NCBI RefSeq assembly: GCF_900095175.1
Contig: NZ_LT606946.1
Location: 64,712 to 128,711, forward strand
Length of the DNA: 64,000 nucleotides
From: Polynucleobacter necessarius
GTDB taxonomy: Bacteria; Pseudomonadota; Gammaproteobacteria; Burkholderiales; Burkholderiaceae
Direction: 5' to 3'
Part shown: positions 46,306 to 59,483 of the stretch, one piece after another
How the letters are laid out: the number at the start of each line of letters is the position of its first letter
Numbering within the stretch: the first letter of the stretch is position 1
Notes under the pieces: generated by a model
What the model was told of the DNA's origin: nothing
The model's input: only the letters and a program-made list of their open reading frames with translations
The model's database searches: none
Made by a program: the position numbers and the translations under genes

Positions 46306-47324
46306 GCGAAGTGATCAAAGGATTTCAGCAATAAATTGGCTTCTTGACTGCTTAATGCTTTTCCATCCTTATCAAGGATATGTATCTCGGGTGCAGAGTG
46401 TTGCATGGATTTAATGCTACCAATTTGAGTCAGTGGAAGATTGAGGTCTGCGCTTATTTTGGCAATGACATCCCGTTTGCCGCTTGGAGCGGTAAAGCAC
46501 AGCTCGTAATCATCTCCACCACTTGCAGCGCATTGGTTTTGGATCACCTGCGATTGCTTGAGTAGCGTGCTGGATTTTGGAATTCTGTCTAAGAAGATTT
46601 CCGCATCTTTACTGGATTGCTTCAGGATGTGTTTTAGGTCTCCCAATAGACCATCAGAGATATCTAGAGCGGAATTAGCAAGCTCTCTCAAGGCAAGACC
46701 TAAATTCACTCTTGGGGTGGGTTGATGCATGCGTGCCTCAATAAGAGTTAAATCTTCTTTCGATAATGCAATTTCATGACGCAGTGCAGCAAGAGTAAGT
46801 CTTGCATCGCCAACAGTCCCTGAAACCCAAATGTCGTCACCTTCTATTGCTCCCGATCTGCGAATGGCTTTTTCCTTCCGAATGACACCAAAGGCAGTGA
46901 TGCAAATATTCAGTGGTCCAGCGGTAGTGTCGCCACCAATGAGTGAGCAGGAATAGGCATTTGCAATGGCAAATAAACCCTTGCTAAAGGCCTCTAACCA
47001 GGCTGGATTAGGCTCAGACAATGCCAGCGCTAGAGTGAAGCCTACAGGCTTGGCGCCCATGGCTGCTAGGTCTGAGAGGTTGACTGCTAAGGCTTTCCAG
47101 CCTAACCACTTCGGATTTGCATCCGGGAAAAAGTGCCTTCCGCTGATCAACATATCACTAGTAATTGCCAGTTCCTCAGCGGCGTCGGTTTTGAGTAAGG
47201 CACAGTCATCCCCAATCCCGAGCTTGACTGAGCCGGGATTGTTGGCAAGCATGAGTTCTGACTGCGTTTTGAAAAAACGCTGAATCAAGTCAAATTCGCT
47301 AAGTAGGGAAGTTTGAGATTGCAT
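46302..47324 (-). CDS. thiL: thiamine-monophosphate kinase
   Basis: Phosphorylates thiamine monophosphate to the active cofactor. It starts MQSQTSLLSEFDLIQRFF at 47324, matching family N-termini; the longer frame to 47444 would run into the malic enzyme region. VKLGIGDDCALL and SLIGGDTTAGPLNI bind ATP and metal, and ALDISDGLLGDLKHIL is characteristic. It has 340 residues. It is divergent from the maeB pseudogene by 72 bases. Confidence 0.95.
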   Translation of the reverse strand: MQSQTSLLSEFDLIQRFFKTQSELMLANNPGSVKLGIGDDCALLKTDAAEELAITSDMLISGRHFFPDANPKWLGWKALAVNLSDLAAMGAKPVGFTLALALSEPNPAWLEAFSKGLFAIANAYSCSLIGGDTTAGPLNICITAFGVIRKEKAIRRSGAIEGDDIWVSGTVGDARLTLAALRHEIALSKEDLTLIEARMHQPTPRVNLGLALRELANSALDISDGLLGDLKHILKQSSKDAEIFLDRIPKSSTLLKQSQVIQNQCAASGGDDYELCFTAPSGKRDVIAKISADLNLPLTQIGSIKSMQHSAPEIHILDKDGKALSSQEANLLLKSFDHFA

Positions 47325-47396
47325 GCCCCATTTTATGGCTCTTGGGACTCTTTCATCTGAGAGGAATAGAATTAGAGGCTTGAATAAGTCTGATTG

Positions 47397-49305
47397 ATGA
47401 GTGAACTGATGGGTAAACCAAGCAATAGCAGCAAAGAACAACAAATAGCGGATTTAAGAGCAGCCGCTCTCCACTATCACGAGTTTCCTACCCCGGGAAA
47501 GATTGAGATTGCCCCTACAAAGCAACTAACGAATCAGCGAGACTTAGCACTTGCATACACACCCGGTGTAGCTGCTCCTTGCGAAGAGATTGTTAAGGAT
47601 CCTGCAAATGCTTTTAAGTACACGGCGCGCGGTAATTTAGTTGGCGTCATTACTAACGGCACTGCAGTCTTAGGTTTGGGAAATATTGGACCATTGGCAA
47701 GTAAGCAATGGATCCAGAGAAAGAGCCATTCTGTCAGGAAACTGATTTGCGCACTTTGGATCAAGTGATTGAAGGTGCTGATATTTTCCTAGGACTCTCA
47801 GCTGGTGGTGTGCTCAAGCAATCCATGGTGAAAAAGATGGCGGATAAGCCATTGATATATGCCTTAGCAAATCCAACCCCAGAGAGTCTTCCTGAAGAAG
47901 TCAAAGAAGTTCGTCCTGATGCAGTGATGGCAACTGGCCGCACTGATTACCCAAATCAAGTCAATAACGTATTGTGCTTTCCATTTATCTTCCGAGGTGC
48001 GTTAGACGTTGGTGCAACTACGATTACACGTGGCATGGAAGTCGCAGCGGTTAAGGCTGTAGCGGAGTTAGCGCAAGCTGAGCAGAGCGAAGTAGTGACC
48101 TCTGTATACGGTATTGAGAACTTGTCTTTTGGTCCGGAGTATTTAATTCCAAAACCATTTGACCCACGTTTGATTACGGTCATCGCTCCAGCAGTTGCTA
48201 AGGCAGCGATGGATGATGGTGTTGCTCAGCGCCCAATTAAAAAAGACTTTGATGCTTATCGTAATCAGTTGCAGCAATTTGTGTACCACTCCGGCACTTT
48301 GATGAAGCCGCTGTTTAGCATTGCTAAACGTGTACCCGCAGATCAAAAACGTATCGTATTTGCCGAAGATGAAGATGAGCGTGTATTGCGTGCTGTACAA
48401 ATCATTACCGATGAGCATCTTGCTACACCAATCTTAATTGGTCGACCAGCAGTGATCGAGCATCGTATCGGTAAGTTTGGTTTGCGTATTAAGTCAGGCG
48501 AAGATTTTGAGATTGTGAATCCAGAGAGTGATCCACGCTATCGTGATTTCTGGCAAACCTATTTGGCCTTGACGGAGCGTAAGGGTGTTACCGAATCTTT
48601 TGCTAAACTAAAAATGCGTCGTCGTAATAGCCTGATCGGATCAATCATGATTAGCAAGGGTATGGTTGATGGTATGATTTGCGGAACAGTCGGTAATTCA
48701 GCAACGCACTTGAAGTACATAGATGAAGTTGTTGGTCGAGAGCCTGGCGCTAATGTTTATGGCGCAATGTCTGGCTTGATTTTGCCGGGTCGCCAAGTAT
48801 TTTTGGTCGACACTCATGTCAATATTGATCCAACTGCAGAGCAATTAGCTGAATTGACCTTGATGGCTGCAAGTGAGATGCGCAAATTAGGTCTAGCGCC
48901 TAAAGTTGCACTCCTGTCTCATTCCAACTTTGGTTCAAGCAGTGCTCCATCCGCTATCAAAATGCGTGAGGTGTTGGCTTTGATTCAAAAAGCAGATCCT
49001 GAATTGGAGGTGGATGGCGAGATGCATGGCGATAGTGCTTTGGATGAAACTATTCGTGCCGGTGCAGTGACTTCATCGCCCTTAAAAGGTGATGCTAACT
49101 TGCTCGTGTTGCCAAATATTGATGCTGCCAATATTTCTTACAACTTACGACTGCTGCGGGTAACGGCATTGCAATTAGACCGCTGCTCTTAGGCGCTGCT
49201 AAGCCGATTCATATTTTGACGCCATCGGCTACTGTGAGACGTATCGTCAATGTGACCACTTTAGCGGTGGTTGAGGCAGCAAGTAACGCGAGAGGTGTAG
49301 TCTAA
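47397..49305 (+). pseudogene. maeB: NADP-dependent malic enzyme MaeB, internal deletion and frameshift
   Basis: MaeB converts malate to pyruvate and carries a phosphotransacetylase-like domain. The start (LALAYTPGVAAPCEEI, then NIGPLASK) is intact to about 47704. It then jumps to MDPEKEPFCQETDLRTLDQV in another frame. The expected section between, with the catalytic Lys, DDQHGT and the Rossmann motif, is absent, roughly 140-150 codons by comparison with the family. The PTA-like part (48300 on, RIVFAEDEDERVLRA) is open until a one-base loss near 49150 that gives an early stop at 49190-49192. The true tail (GAAKPIHILTPSATVRRI) follows to TAA at 49303-49305. It is non-functional as a malic enzyme. 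Confidence 0.93.
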
Positions 49306-49324
49306 GAAATAGGGGCGACCTTAT

Positions 49325-49356
49325 ATTTATGTTAGTTAGCAATAACTAACATAAAT
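49325..49356. repeat. perfect 14-bp inverted repeat with GCAA loop
   Basis: ATTTATGTTAGTTA (49325-49338) is exactly complementary to 49343-49356 across the loop GCAA. No T run follows, so it is not a classical terminator. It lies 20 bases after the ancestral maeB stop and about 90 bases before the barstar-like gene. It may be a regulator binding site, an mRNA 3'-end hairpin or a remnant. Confidence 0.8.
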
Positions 49357-49443
49357 AATTATTATATAAATCAATGGTTTGTATAAAATGCACTGTAATT
49401 GGGCTTGATTTGATGGCGTGTTAAGGGTAACCTAGCACCCATC

Positions 49444-50064
49444 ATGAATAATCGCTCTGAAAACGGTACTACAGTAAGCTTCGACGAACACAGTCGCACT
49501 GAAAGTTGGGACAGTAACGATCGACTTGAAACTGAGTCATCTGCTGCCAACATCTATGCCGAGGGTGGTTTATCTCGTTTACAAACCTATGCAGCAAATC
49601 AAGTTTCGGGAAAAAAAGTGACAGCTTCTTGGCGTGCCGCTTTGGCCGTTCGCGATGCCGGACCGCCGGCAATGTTGCGCAGTGTGCGCCCTAATATTGT
49701 GCAATCTATCCGTGCTTTCCGCACCCCTGACCTTCAGGAAGCGGCTACAGAGCTTGGTCAACACTTCATTTACGCCAATTGTGCAAATGCAATGACTAAA
49801 GGCGAAGTGTTGGAAGCGATTGCCATTGCCTATACATTTACTAAGCAACAAGCGAAGAATTTCGATCCTTTATTGGATGCTTTAACGACTACGGTTGATA
49901 AGTCTGGCCCACAGCCAGGTTTCGTAGTGGTTCTCGAAGGCTTGCCTTGCACGCAGAAGTTTGACAAAGAAGCTCGCGAAACTTTACTAGACGTATTTCG
50001 CGATGCCGTGGACTTCTGGTCTGAGCGCCGCACACCGTATCGAGTGTTCTACTCTTTTGCTTAA
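49444..50064 (+). CDS. barstar-family protein
   Basis: The C-terminal part (about residues 105-195) resembles the barstar fold that inhibits barnase-type ribonucleases: FIYANCANAMTKGEVLEAIA, NFDPLLDALTTT and GFVVVLEGLP. The N-terminal 100 residues are polar and of unknown role, with a conserved-looking RPNIVQSIRAFRTPDL. The protein is 206 residues. No ribonuclease toxin gene is adjacent, so this is an orphan. In betaproteobacteria such proteins are widespread, and a role other than toxin inhibition is possible. Confidence 0.75.
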   Translation: MNNRSENGTTVSFDEHSRTESWDSNDRLETESSAANIYAEGGLSRLQTYAANQVSGKKVTASWRAALAVRDAGPPAMLRSVRPNIVQSIRAFRTPDLQEAATELGQHFIYANCANAMTKGEVLEAIAIAYTFTKQQAKNFDPLLDALTTTVDKSGPQPGFVVVLEGLPCTQKFDKEARETLLDVFRDAVDFWSERRTPYRVFYSFA

Positions 50065-50087
50065 GCAGTAAATCCATAAAACAGCAC

Positions 50088-50112
50088 AAATCGCCTCTAT
50101 TTGAGGCGATTT
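50088..50112. terminator. bidirectional terminator between barstar-like gene and rsmE
   Basis: AAATCGCCTC (50088-50097) pairs perfectly with GAGGCGATTT (50103-50112), loop TATTT. The right arm lies in the last codons of the convergent rsmE. Confidence 0.82.
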
Positions 50113-50858
50113 TGCATTTCTGGATCCCAAATGCTGTGAACGGCAGTGATTGCCACAATTCCAGCGGTCTCAGTTCTTAATACCCGATCCCCTAAAGAAA
50201 CAATCTGATATCCAGCGGCTTGAGCTTGAGCTTCTTCTTCAGAAGAATGCCCACCTTCAGGGCCAATCATTAAAATCACATCCTGTGGTGGATTTTCAAT
50301 TAATACTGAATACAGGCTTTTGTCGGTATCAGGACTTAAAAGTAGCTTAAGTGTAGCTTTTTGTGGCTTCTGTAGATAACTTGCAAAATTTTGAATCGGT
50401 TCTACTGAGGCTAAAACTGTGCGATCACATTGTTCGCACGCTGCTTGAACAATGCCCTCCCAGTGCAGAAGGCGTTTTTGAGCCCGCTCTGCATCACTGG
50501 AGCGCGTTAATTTAATCACTGAGCGCTCACACTGCAGTGGTGCAATGACTTGAGCGCCGGTCTCTATGGTCTTTTCAACGACCCAATCCATCTTGTCGCC
50601 CCCAGCGAGGCCTTGTGCCAAGGTGATGGCGTAAGGACTCTCACGATGGGTGTCTAGGCGAATATCACTCAATTCTGCTTCCCCAGATTTATTGCTCAGG
50701 GAAAGGAGTTTTGCCTGGGCCACTTGGCCTTTGCCATCAAAGATGGGGAAGGATTCACCAACTTGGATGCGGCGCACGCGCAAGTGATGGGCGAGCTCGG
50801 GAGTGAGGGTATTTGGCTTTTGGGTTTCCCATGGGCCGGGAAGATAAAATTGAGGCAT
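50097..50858 (-). CDS. rsmE: 16S rRNA m3U1498 methyltransferase RsmE
   Basis: SPOUT-family methyltransferase that modifies U1498 in the decoding site. The SAM-binding knot is LMIGPEGGHSSEEEAQA with LGDRVLRTETAGIVAI. The N-terminal PUA-like domain opens MPQFYLPGPW. WVVEKTIETGAQVIAPLQCER is characteristic. It has 253 residues and is divergent from tkt by 43 bases. Confidence 0.95.
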   Translation of the reverse strand: MPQFYLPGPWETQKPNTLTPELAHHLRVRRIQVGESFPIFDGKGQVAQAKLLSLSNKSGEAELSDIRLDTHRESPYAITLAQGLAGGDKMDWVVEKTIETGAQVIAPLQCERSVIKLTRSSDAERAQKRLLHWEGIVQAACEQCDRTVLASVEPIQNFASYLQKPQKATLKLLLSPDTDKSLYSVLIENPPQDVILMIGPEGGHSSEEEAQAQAAGYQIVSLGDRVLRTETAGIVAITAVHSIWDPEMQNRLK

Positions 50859-50901
50859 TACGGAAATATAGCTAATTAATTTCCTAGAGACCCAATTTAC
50901 G

Positions 50902-52896
50902 ATGTCAAACCTTCAAATTCGTATGGCAAACGCCATTCGTGCTTTATCCATGGATGCAGTTCAACAAGCCAATTCTGGTCACCCTGGAATGCCAATGGGT
51001 ATGGCTGATATTGCAGTCGGTCTTTGGAATGAGCATTTGCAACATAACCCAACAGATCCACATTGGATGAATCGCGATCGCTTTGTTTTATCAAACGGTC
51101 ATGGCTCCATGTTGTTGTATTCCTTATTGCACCTCACTGGTTACGACTTGCCGATGAGTGAATTAAAAAATTTCCGTCAGTTGCATAGTAAAACTGCTGG
51201 ACATCCTGAGTATGGAATTACTCCTGGTGTAGAAACAACTACTGGCCCTTTGGGTCAGGGTATTTCAAACGCAGTCGGTATGGCGCTTGCAGAAAAATTA
51301 TTAGCACAAGAATTTAATCGCCCAGGCCATGACATTGTTGATCACTACACCTACGTATTTTTAGGTGATGGCTGTTTGATGGAAGGCATTAGTCATGAAG
51401 TCTGTTCATTGGCCGGCACACTCAAACTCAATAAGTTGATCGCACTGTGGGATGACAACGGTATCTCGATTGATGGCAAAGTCGTTTCCTGGTTTAACGA
51501 AGATACGCCAAAGCGTTTTGAGGCTTATGGCTGGAATGTGATTCGTGATGTGAATGGCCATGATGCGGAGGCTGTATCCAGTGCAATTGCTAAAGCTAAG
51601 AAGAGTGACAAGCCTACCTTGATCTGTTGCAAGACAGCGATTGGTCAAGGCTCTCCCAATATGGCTGGCAGCGATAAGGTGCATGGCTCCCCATTGGGTG
51701 CAGCAGAAATTGCAGCAACTCGTGTTGCCTTGAACTGGCCTTATGCTCCGTTTGAAATTCCGAAGGATATTTATGAAGCTTGGGATTTCAGGAAACGTGG
51801 TCAAGCTGCTGAGCATGAATGGAATAAGGAATTCCAGGCCTACAAAAATAAATACCCAGAACTGGCTTCTGAATTACAGCGTCGTATGCAAGGCGACTTA
51901 TCTAAAGACTTCTCTAAAACTTTAGATGCTTACTTAAAGACCTGTGAAACCAAAGCAGAAACGATTGCTACTCGCAAAGCAAGTCAGAATGCTATCGAAG
52001 CATTGGCGCCAGCCTTGCCAGAGTTTATGGGCGGCTCTGCTGACTTAACAGGTTCTAACTTAACTAACTGGTCTTCATGCAAAGCTGTGCGCGCTGACCA
52101 ATGGGGTAACCACATCAACTACGGTGTTCGTGAGTTTGGTATGAGCGCAATCATGAACGGAATCGCTTTGCATGGTGGCTATATTCCATTCGGCGGCACC
52201 TTCCTAACCTTCTCGGATTACAGTCGCAATGCCTTGCGCATGGCTGCACTGATGAAGTTGCGCAGCATCTTTGTCTTTACGCATGACTCTATTGGCTTGG
52301 GTGAAGATGGTCCAACTCACCAATCTGTTGAGCATGTAGCGAGCTTGCGCCTCATTCCGAATTTGATGGTTTGGCGTCCATGTGATACCACGGAGAGTGC
52401 GGTTGCATGGGGTGCTGCGATTGAGCGTAAGCGTGGTCCAAGCACTTTGATCTTCAGTCGTCAAAACTGCCCATTTGTGCCTCGCAATAGTCGGCAAGTA
52501 AAAGATATTGCACGCGGCGGATATGTTTTGCGTGATCCTAAGAAATCCAAGATCGATGCAGTAATTATTGCTACCGGCTCTGAAATTGCTTTGGCATTAC
52601 AAACTGCAGAGCGTTTAGAGGGCGAAGGTTTTGGAATTCGTGTGGCCTCAATTCCATCAACTACCGTGTTCGATCAACAAGATGCTGCGTACAAAGCAAA
52701 AGTCTTGCCGGCTGACATTCCGCGCATTGCTGTTGAAGCTGGAGTGAGTGATTTCTGGTGGAAGTATGGTTGTGCAGCGGTGCACGGTGTTGATACCTTT
52801 GGAGAGTCAGCGCCAGCGCCAGTGCTTTATGAATATTTTGGCTTGACTGTGGATCAGATCGCTAAAACAGTAAAGCAATGCATTGCCAAGAAATAG
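50902..52896 (+). CDS. tkt: transketolase
   Basis: Thiamine-diphosphate enzyme of the non-oxidative pentose phosphate pathway. The N-terminal part has [16 protein letters not shown] and [18 protein letters not shown]. The ThDP-binding segment is [12 protein letters not shown] followed by [10 protein letters not shown]. The pyrimidine domain has [20 protein letters not shown]. It has 664 residues, full length. gap follows 56 bases later, a pairing common in proteobacterial sugar-phosphate operons. Confidence 0.97.
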   Translation: MSNLQIRMANAIRALSMDAVQQANSGHPGMPMGMADIAVGLWNEHLQHNPTDPHWMNRDRFVLSNGHGSMLLYSLLHLTGYDLPMSELKNFRQLHSKTAGHPEYGITPGVETTTGPLGQGISNAVGMALAEKLLAQEFNRPGHDIVDHYTYVFLGDGCLMEGISHEVCSLAGTLKLNKLIALWDDNGISIDGKVVSWFNEDTPKRFEAYGWNVIRDVNGHDAEAVSSAIAKAKKSDKPTLICCKTAIGQGSPNMAGSDKVHGSPLGAAEIAATRVALNWPYAPFEIPKDIYEAWDFRKRGQAAEHEWNKEFQAYKNKYPELASELQRRMQGDLSKDFSKTLDAYLKTCETKAETIATRKASQNAIEALAPALPEFMGGSADLTGSNLTNWSSCKAVRADQWGNHINYGVREFGMSAIMNGIALHGGYIPFGGTFLTFSDYSRNALRMAALMKLRSIFVFTHDSIGLGEDGPTHQSVEHVASLRLIPNLMVWRPCDTTESAVAWGAAIERKRGPSTLIFSRQNCPFVPRNSRQVKDIARGGYVLRDPKKSKIDAVIIATGSEIALALQTAERLEGEGFGIRVASIPSTTVFDQQDAAYKAKVLPADIPRIAVEAGVSDFWWKYGCAAVHGVDTFGESAPAPVLYEYFGLTVDQIAKTVKQCIAKK

Positions 52897-52952
52897 AAAA
52901 GACAAGAAGCAGAGTGTTTATTTAAGAATTCAAAATTAGTAAGGGGAATGGA

Positions 52953-53981
52953 ATGACAATTCGTGTCGCAATTAACGGTTATGGTCGCATTGGTCGCATG
53001 GTCTTACGTGCTTTGTATGAAGATCAGGTCAATGGCAAGCCAAGACGTGATATCAAAATCGTCGCAATTAACGCGATGGGTGATATCGATATCAATGCGC
53101 ACCTGACGCAATATGATTCTGCGCACGGTCGTTTTCCTGCTGAAGTAAAAGTAGACGGCGATTGCATGGTGGTTAATGGTGATCGTATCAAGATGTTCTC
53201 TACCCGTAATCCTTTAGAAACTCCATGGGGTGAGTTGGGCGTGGATTTGGTGCTCGAGTGCTCCGGCAAGTTCACTTCAAAAGAAAAAGCCATGGTGCAC
53301 ATCTCTCAGGGCGCGAAGAAAGTATTGATCTCTGCTCCTGGTGAAAAAGATGTGGATGCCACAATCGTCTATGGTGTGAATCAGCAAGTTCTCAAACCAA
53401 GCGATGTCGTTGTTTCTAACGCGAGCTGCACTACCAACTGTTTAGCTCCGCTAGTTAAACCATTGCTAGAAAAGATTGGTATCGAGTCTGGCTTGATGAC
53501 TACGATTCATGCATTTACCAATGATCAGGTTCTGACTGACGTGTATCATAAGGATATGCGCCGCGCCCGTTCTGCTGTGAGCAGCATGATTCCAACTAAG
53601 ACCGGTGCTGCAAAAGCGGTTGGCTTGGTATTGCCAGCTTTGGTAGGGCGCTTTGATGGTTTTGCAATGCGCGTGCCCGCCATTAACGTTTCTGTTGTGG
53701 ATTTAACCTTTGCTGCTAGCCGCGCTACTAGCGTGGATGAAGTGAACTCCATCCTCAAAACAGCGAGTGAAGGCGAGTTGAAGGGTATTTTGGGTTTCAA
53801 TACCTTGCCTTTGGTGTCCATCGATTTCAATCACGATCCACGCCCCAGTATTTATGACGCTTCCCAGACTCGCGTGTCAGCCGATGGTAAGCTGGTCAAA
53901 GTGCTGGCTTGGTACGACAACGAGTGGGGCTATTCAGTCCAAATGCTCAATGCCGCTGAAGCATTGATGGCTGTAAAGTAA
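52953..53981 (+). CDS. gap: glyceraldehyde-3-phosphate dehydrogenase, type I
   Basis: Central glycolytic/gluconeogenic dehydrogenase. NAD site [15 protein letters not shown]; active-site Cys in [13 protein letters not shown]; His in [11 protein letters not shown]-terminal [13 protein letters not shown]. It has 342 residues. It follows tkt behind an AAGGGGAATGG ribosome site and ends before a strong palindromic terminator. Confidence 0.97.
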   Translation: MTIRVAINGYGRIGRMVLRALYEDQVNGKPRRDIKIVAINAMGDIDINAHLTQYDSAHGRFPAEVKVDGDCMVVNGDRIKMFSTRNPLETPWGELGVDLVLECSGKFTSKEKAMVHISQGAKKVLISAPGEKDVDATIVYGVNQQVLKPSDVVVSNASCTTNCLAPLVKPLLEKIGIESGLMTTIHAFTNDQVLTDVYHKDMRRARSAVSSMIPTKTGAAKAVGLVLPALVGRFDGFAMRVPAINVSVVDLTFAASRATSVDEVNSILKTASEGELKGILGFNTLPLVSIDFNHDPRPSIYDASQTRVSADGKLVKVLAWYDNEWGYSVQMLNAAEALMAVK

Positions 53982-54033
53982 GGAATCAAATCGGTTTTAA
54001 GTCTAAAAGTGCTTAAAATCTTGTTTTTGATGT

Positions 54034-54061
54034 AAAAAAGACCTCAATTGAGGTCTTTTTT
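54034..54061. terminator. bidirectional terminator between gap and fur
   Basis: A fully palindromic 28-mer: six A, GACCTC, AATT, GAGGTC, six T. It can act for gap on the plus strand and fur on the minus strand. Confidence 0.92.
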
Positions 54062-54086
54062 CATTATCTGCACTTGTCTTCATGAA

Positions 54087-54545
54087 TTAGGGCTTGGGCT
54101 TATTGCGACAATTTTTCTTTTGGCAGTGGCCATATATTGCTAAAGAGTGCTCCTGGAGCTTAAAACCCAGGTTTTTAGCGATATCGCGCTGCCTTTTCTC
54201 GATCGCCTCATCAACAAACTCTTCTACATGGCCGCAATCTAGGCAGACCAAGTGGTCATGGTGTTGACCCTCGTTAAGTTCATAAATGGCCCTACCATCG
54301 CCTTTGCTGGATTCAAAATGACTGCGGAGCAAGAGCCCTGCTTGTTCAAACTGGGTGAGTACCCGGTATACCGTTGCCAAACCAATTTCTTTATCGTCCT
54401 TGGCTAGGGCCATAAAGACATCTTCAGCGCCGAAGTGGGTCCCACCGTTCTGGTGAAAGAAGTCCAATATTTTCATCCGTGGACCGGTCGCCTTGAGGCC
54501 AATATCGCGTAAATCTGCTGGAGTTGGGTTTTGGTTCATATTCAT
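54087..54545 (-). CDS. fur: ferric uptake regulator Fur
   Basis: Iron-responsive repressor. It has an N-terminal winged helix (LKATGPRMKILDFF; GLATVYRVLTQFEQAGLL). HHDHLVCLDCGHVEEF carries the metal-binding His residues and a CxxC, and the C-terminal tail is CQKKNC. I take the ATG at 54545 (an ATG at 54539 is nearly as good) because a longer frame would overlap bamE. About 152 residues. It is divergent from bamE, as in many proteobacteria. Confidence 0.95.
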   Translation of the reverse strand: MNMNQNPTPADLRDIGLKATGPRMKILDFFHQNGGTHFGAEDVFMALAKDDKEIGLATVYRVLTQFEQAGLLLRSHFESSKGDGRAIYELNEGQHHDHLVCLDCGHVEEFVDEAIEKRQRDIAKNLGFKLQEHSLAIYGHCQKKNCRNKPKP

Positions 54546-54588
54546 GGGTTTGGGAGCTAAAATCAACGTCTTAATGATACGGCCTGCC

Positions 54589-55308
54589 ATGCAAAATTGC
54601 CTTCACGTTTTTACCCGTTTATTGAACTCTATTTTTGGGGTTTTTGGCCTCGCTCGGTCAGGGTTAGTTATTGCCTCTATTAGTGCGGTAATGGTTGCTA
54701 GTGGCTGCACCAGCGCCGTAGATGAAACCCAACGTGCTTGGATGAATAAAGTCTTTGGGCCTTATGTCCCCGATGTAGTGCAGGGCAACTTTATTTCTAG
54801 CGAGCAATACGCCAAATTACAAGTGGGCCAGAATCGAGAGCAAGTTCGCCAAATTTTGGGGACACCTTTGTTGGCAAGTTATTTCCATGCCAATCGATGG
54901 GACTATGTTTTTGAATTCAAGCGTTCTGGTCAGGTGATGGGTAAAGAGCGTTGCGTCACCGTATTTTTCGAAGGCGATAAATTAGTTAAGTTCCAAGGTG
55001 ATGCCTTGCCAACCGAAGTGGAGTTGGTTGCTGAGATTGATGGCTATGCAAAAACGAAGCGCTCATTCTGGGATGTCATTACGGGTGCGAATAAGCCCCC
55101 AGTGACCCCACCTTTGCAGCAGCCAGAGTTGCTGGTGCCTAGTCCAACAGATAATTTGCCCGCTGGTGCTGCAGTGCCTGCTGCTCCTGCCAGCAGTTCT
55201 TTTTGGGACTTTTTTAGTTTTTCAAAAAAATCGCCAGATGCTCAGCCGGTGCCTCAACAGTTAGGTCCTGGCGATCTCAACGTTCCTCAGGCTAGTGAAG
55301 TTAAGTAA
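54589..55308 (+). CDS. bamE: outer membrane assembly lipoprotein BamE (SmpA/OmlA)
   Basis: Component of the BAM complex that inserts outer-membrane proteins. A signal peptide ends in the lipobox MVASGC. The SmpA/OmlA domain follows (YAKLQVGQNREQVRQILGTP; WDYVFEFKRSG; VFFEGDKLVKF). The C-terminal Pro/Ala/Ser-rich tail is longer than in E. coli. I take the ATG at 54589 (MQNCLHVF), giving 239 residues. The fur and bamE start codons lie about 44 bases apart. Confidence 0.92.
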   Translation: MQNCLHVFTRLLNSIFGVFGLARSGLVIASISAVMVASGCTSAVDETQRAWMNKVFGPYVPDVVQGNFISSEQYAKLQVGQNREQVRQILGTPLLASYFHANRWDYVFEFKRSGQVMGKERCVTVFFEGDKLVKFQGDALPTEVELVAEIDGYAKTKRSFWDVITGANKPPVTPPLQQPELLVPSPTDNLPAGAAVPAAPASSSFWDFFSFSKKSPDAQPVPQQLGPGDLNVPQASEVK

Positions 55309-55372
55309 AGATAAAGTTGTGTTGATGTCGAGTGATTTTTTCGACAACCTTGAATAAGAAACGAAGATACAA

Positions 55373-56176
55373 ATGATGAAAATTGCAATCGCTGGTGCAA
55401 CTGGCCGCATGGGAAAAATGTTGATCGAGGCTGTGCTCAATTGCTCTGATGCTGAGTTGGTTGGTGCCTTAGAGCATGAGTCTTGCCTGCTACTCGGTGA
55501 AGATGCTGGCGCGTTCTTGGGTAAAAAAACTGGCGTAGCCATCACATCAGATGTTACGGAGGCTTTGACTGGCGCTGAGTTTTTAGTTGACTTCACACGT
55601 CCTGAAGGCACTATGGCCCATTTAGCTGTAGCGCAAAAGACCGGTAGCAAAATGATTATCGGAACCACTGGCCTGAGTCCAGAACAAATCGATAGCCTGA
55701 AGAATGCCTCTGCAAATTTAGCGATTGTGTTTGCGCCAAACATGAGTGTGGGTATTAATGCGACATTTAAGTTGCTAGAGATTGCTGCCAAGATGTTGAA
55801 CGAAGGTTATGACATTGAAATCGTTGAAGCCCACCATCGTCATAAGGTGGATGCCCCATCTGGTACTGCATTGAGAATGGGTGAAGTGATTGCGGATGCG
55901 CTTGGCGAGAAATTAGATGATGTTGCGGTATATGCCCGCGAAGGTCACACCGGCGAGCGTAAAGCGGGCTCAATTGGTTTTGCCACTATTCGCGGTGGAG
56001 ATATTGTTGGCGATCACACTGTTTTGTTTGCAGGTGAGGGCGAACGCATTGAAATCAGCCACAAGTCTTCTAGCCGCCAGTCCTATGCACAAGGTTCCTT
56101 ACGTGCTGCACGCTTCTTGCAGGGTCAGAATTCTGGCTTGTATGACATGCAAGATGTTCTTGGTCTGCGCAAGTAA
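55373..56176 (+). CDS. dapB: 4-hydroxy-tetrahydrodipicolinate reductase
   Basis: Lysine/diaminopimelate synthesis enzyme that reduces the DapA product. Cofactor motif [12 protein letters not shown]; the catalytic His/Lys segment is [15 protein letters not shown], the family hallmark. It has 267 residues. Two ATGs in a row (55373, 55376) are possible starts. It provides the DAP used by the cell wall, where mpl and ampD also act. Confidence 0.96.
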   Translation: MMKIAIAGATGRMGKMLIEAVLNCSDAELVGALEHESCLLLGEDAGAFLGKKTGVAITSDVTEALTGAEFLVDFTRPEGTMAHLAVAQKTGSKMIIGTTGLSPEQIDSLKNASANLAIVFAPNMSVGINATFKLLEIAAKMLNEGYDIEIVEAHHRHKVDAPSGTALRMGEVIADALGEKLDDVAVYAREGHTGERKAGSIGFATIRGGDIVGDHTVLFAGEGERIEISHKSSSRQSYAQGSLRAARFLQGQNSGLYDMQDVLGLRK

Positions 56177-56230
56177 TTCACTAAATACGATCACCATTAA
56201 TTAAAGAATAGAAGAAAAGAGTTGTATTGA

Positions 56231-58903
<2,673 letters not shown>

Positions 58904-58936
58904 ATTGCTAACGTTTTTTGAATAGAAACTAAACAC

Positions 58937-59464
58937 ATGCGCGTAAATCAACTTCGACGTACTCTGCTTGGGTTTCTCGCTCTAGCTCCAGTCAGCGGGC
59001 TGATTGCTTGTGGCTATCGTTTGCGTGGCATGGTTGATTTACTGTTTAAGGTAATCGCGATTACCGGCAGTCCATCGCCGCCTCTGCGTACCGATTTACA
59101 GGCAGCTATTTTGACGGGTACTGATGCAAAGATTGCAATCAATCCCAAAGATGCTGACCTGATTCTAGAAATTACTAGCGATCTGAACGGTCGTGAAATC
59201 TTGGCCTACAACTCCAATGGTCAGGCCTCCGCCTATCGTTTAAGTATTCGTGTTGGGTTTAGGGCCTATGACAACGCTGGGGCAGATGTGGTGCCTGAAG
59301 CTGAAATTTATATGGCTCGAGATATGGACTTCTCGGTATCGACTGTTTTGGCTACCGATGTTCAAATGCAACAATTTTTATCCTTAATGCGCCGAGACCT
59401 TGCAGTGCAAATTCTGCGTCGTGTTGCTGCATCTGCTCGAGCTCCACGGTCTAAAAGTTTTTAA
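58937..59464 (+). CDS. lptE: LPS-assembly lipoprotein LptE
   Basis: Outer-membrane lipoprotein that plugs LptD and helps insert lipopolysaccharide. The signal peptide ends in LIACGYRLRG, where the Cys is the lipidation site and GYRLRG is the family signature. It has 175 residues. The gene lies between leuS and holA as expected. Confidence 0.92.
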   Translation: MRVNQLRRTLLGFLALAPVSGLIACGYRLRGMVDLLFKVIAITGSPSPPLRTDLQAAILTGTDAKIAINPKDADLILEITSDLNGREILAYNSNGQASAYRLSIRVGFRAYDNAGADVVPEAEIYMARDMDFSVSTVLATDVQMQQFLSLMRRDLAVQILRRVAASARAPRSKSF

Positions 59465-59483
59465 AGAGTGACGGTTAAACCGC

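Noticed and set aside
47708..49192. Apparent stand-alone phosphotransacetylase gene
   Set aside because: The frame begins inside the malic domain (MDPEKEPFCQ) and is the leftover of maeB after an internal deletion.
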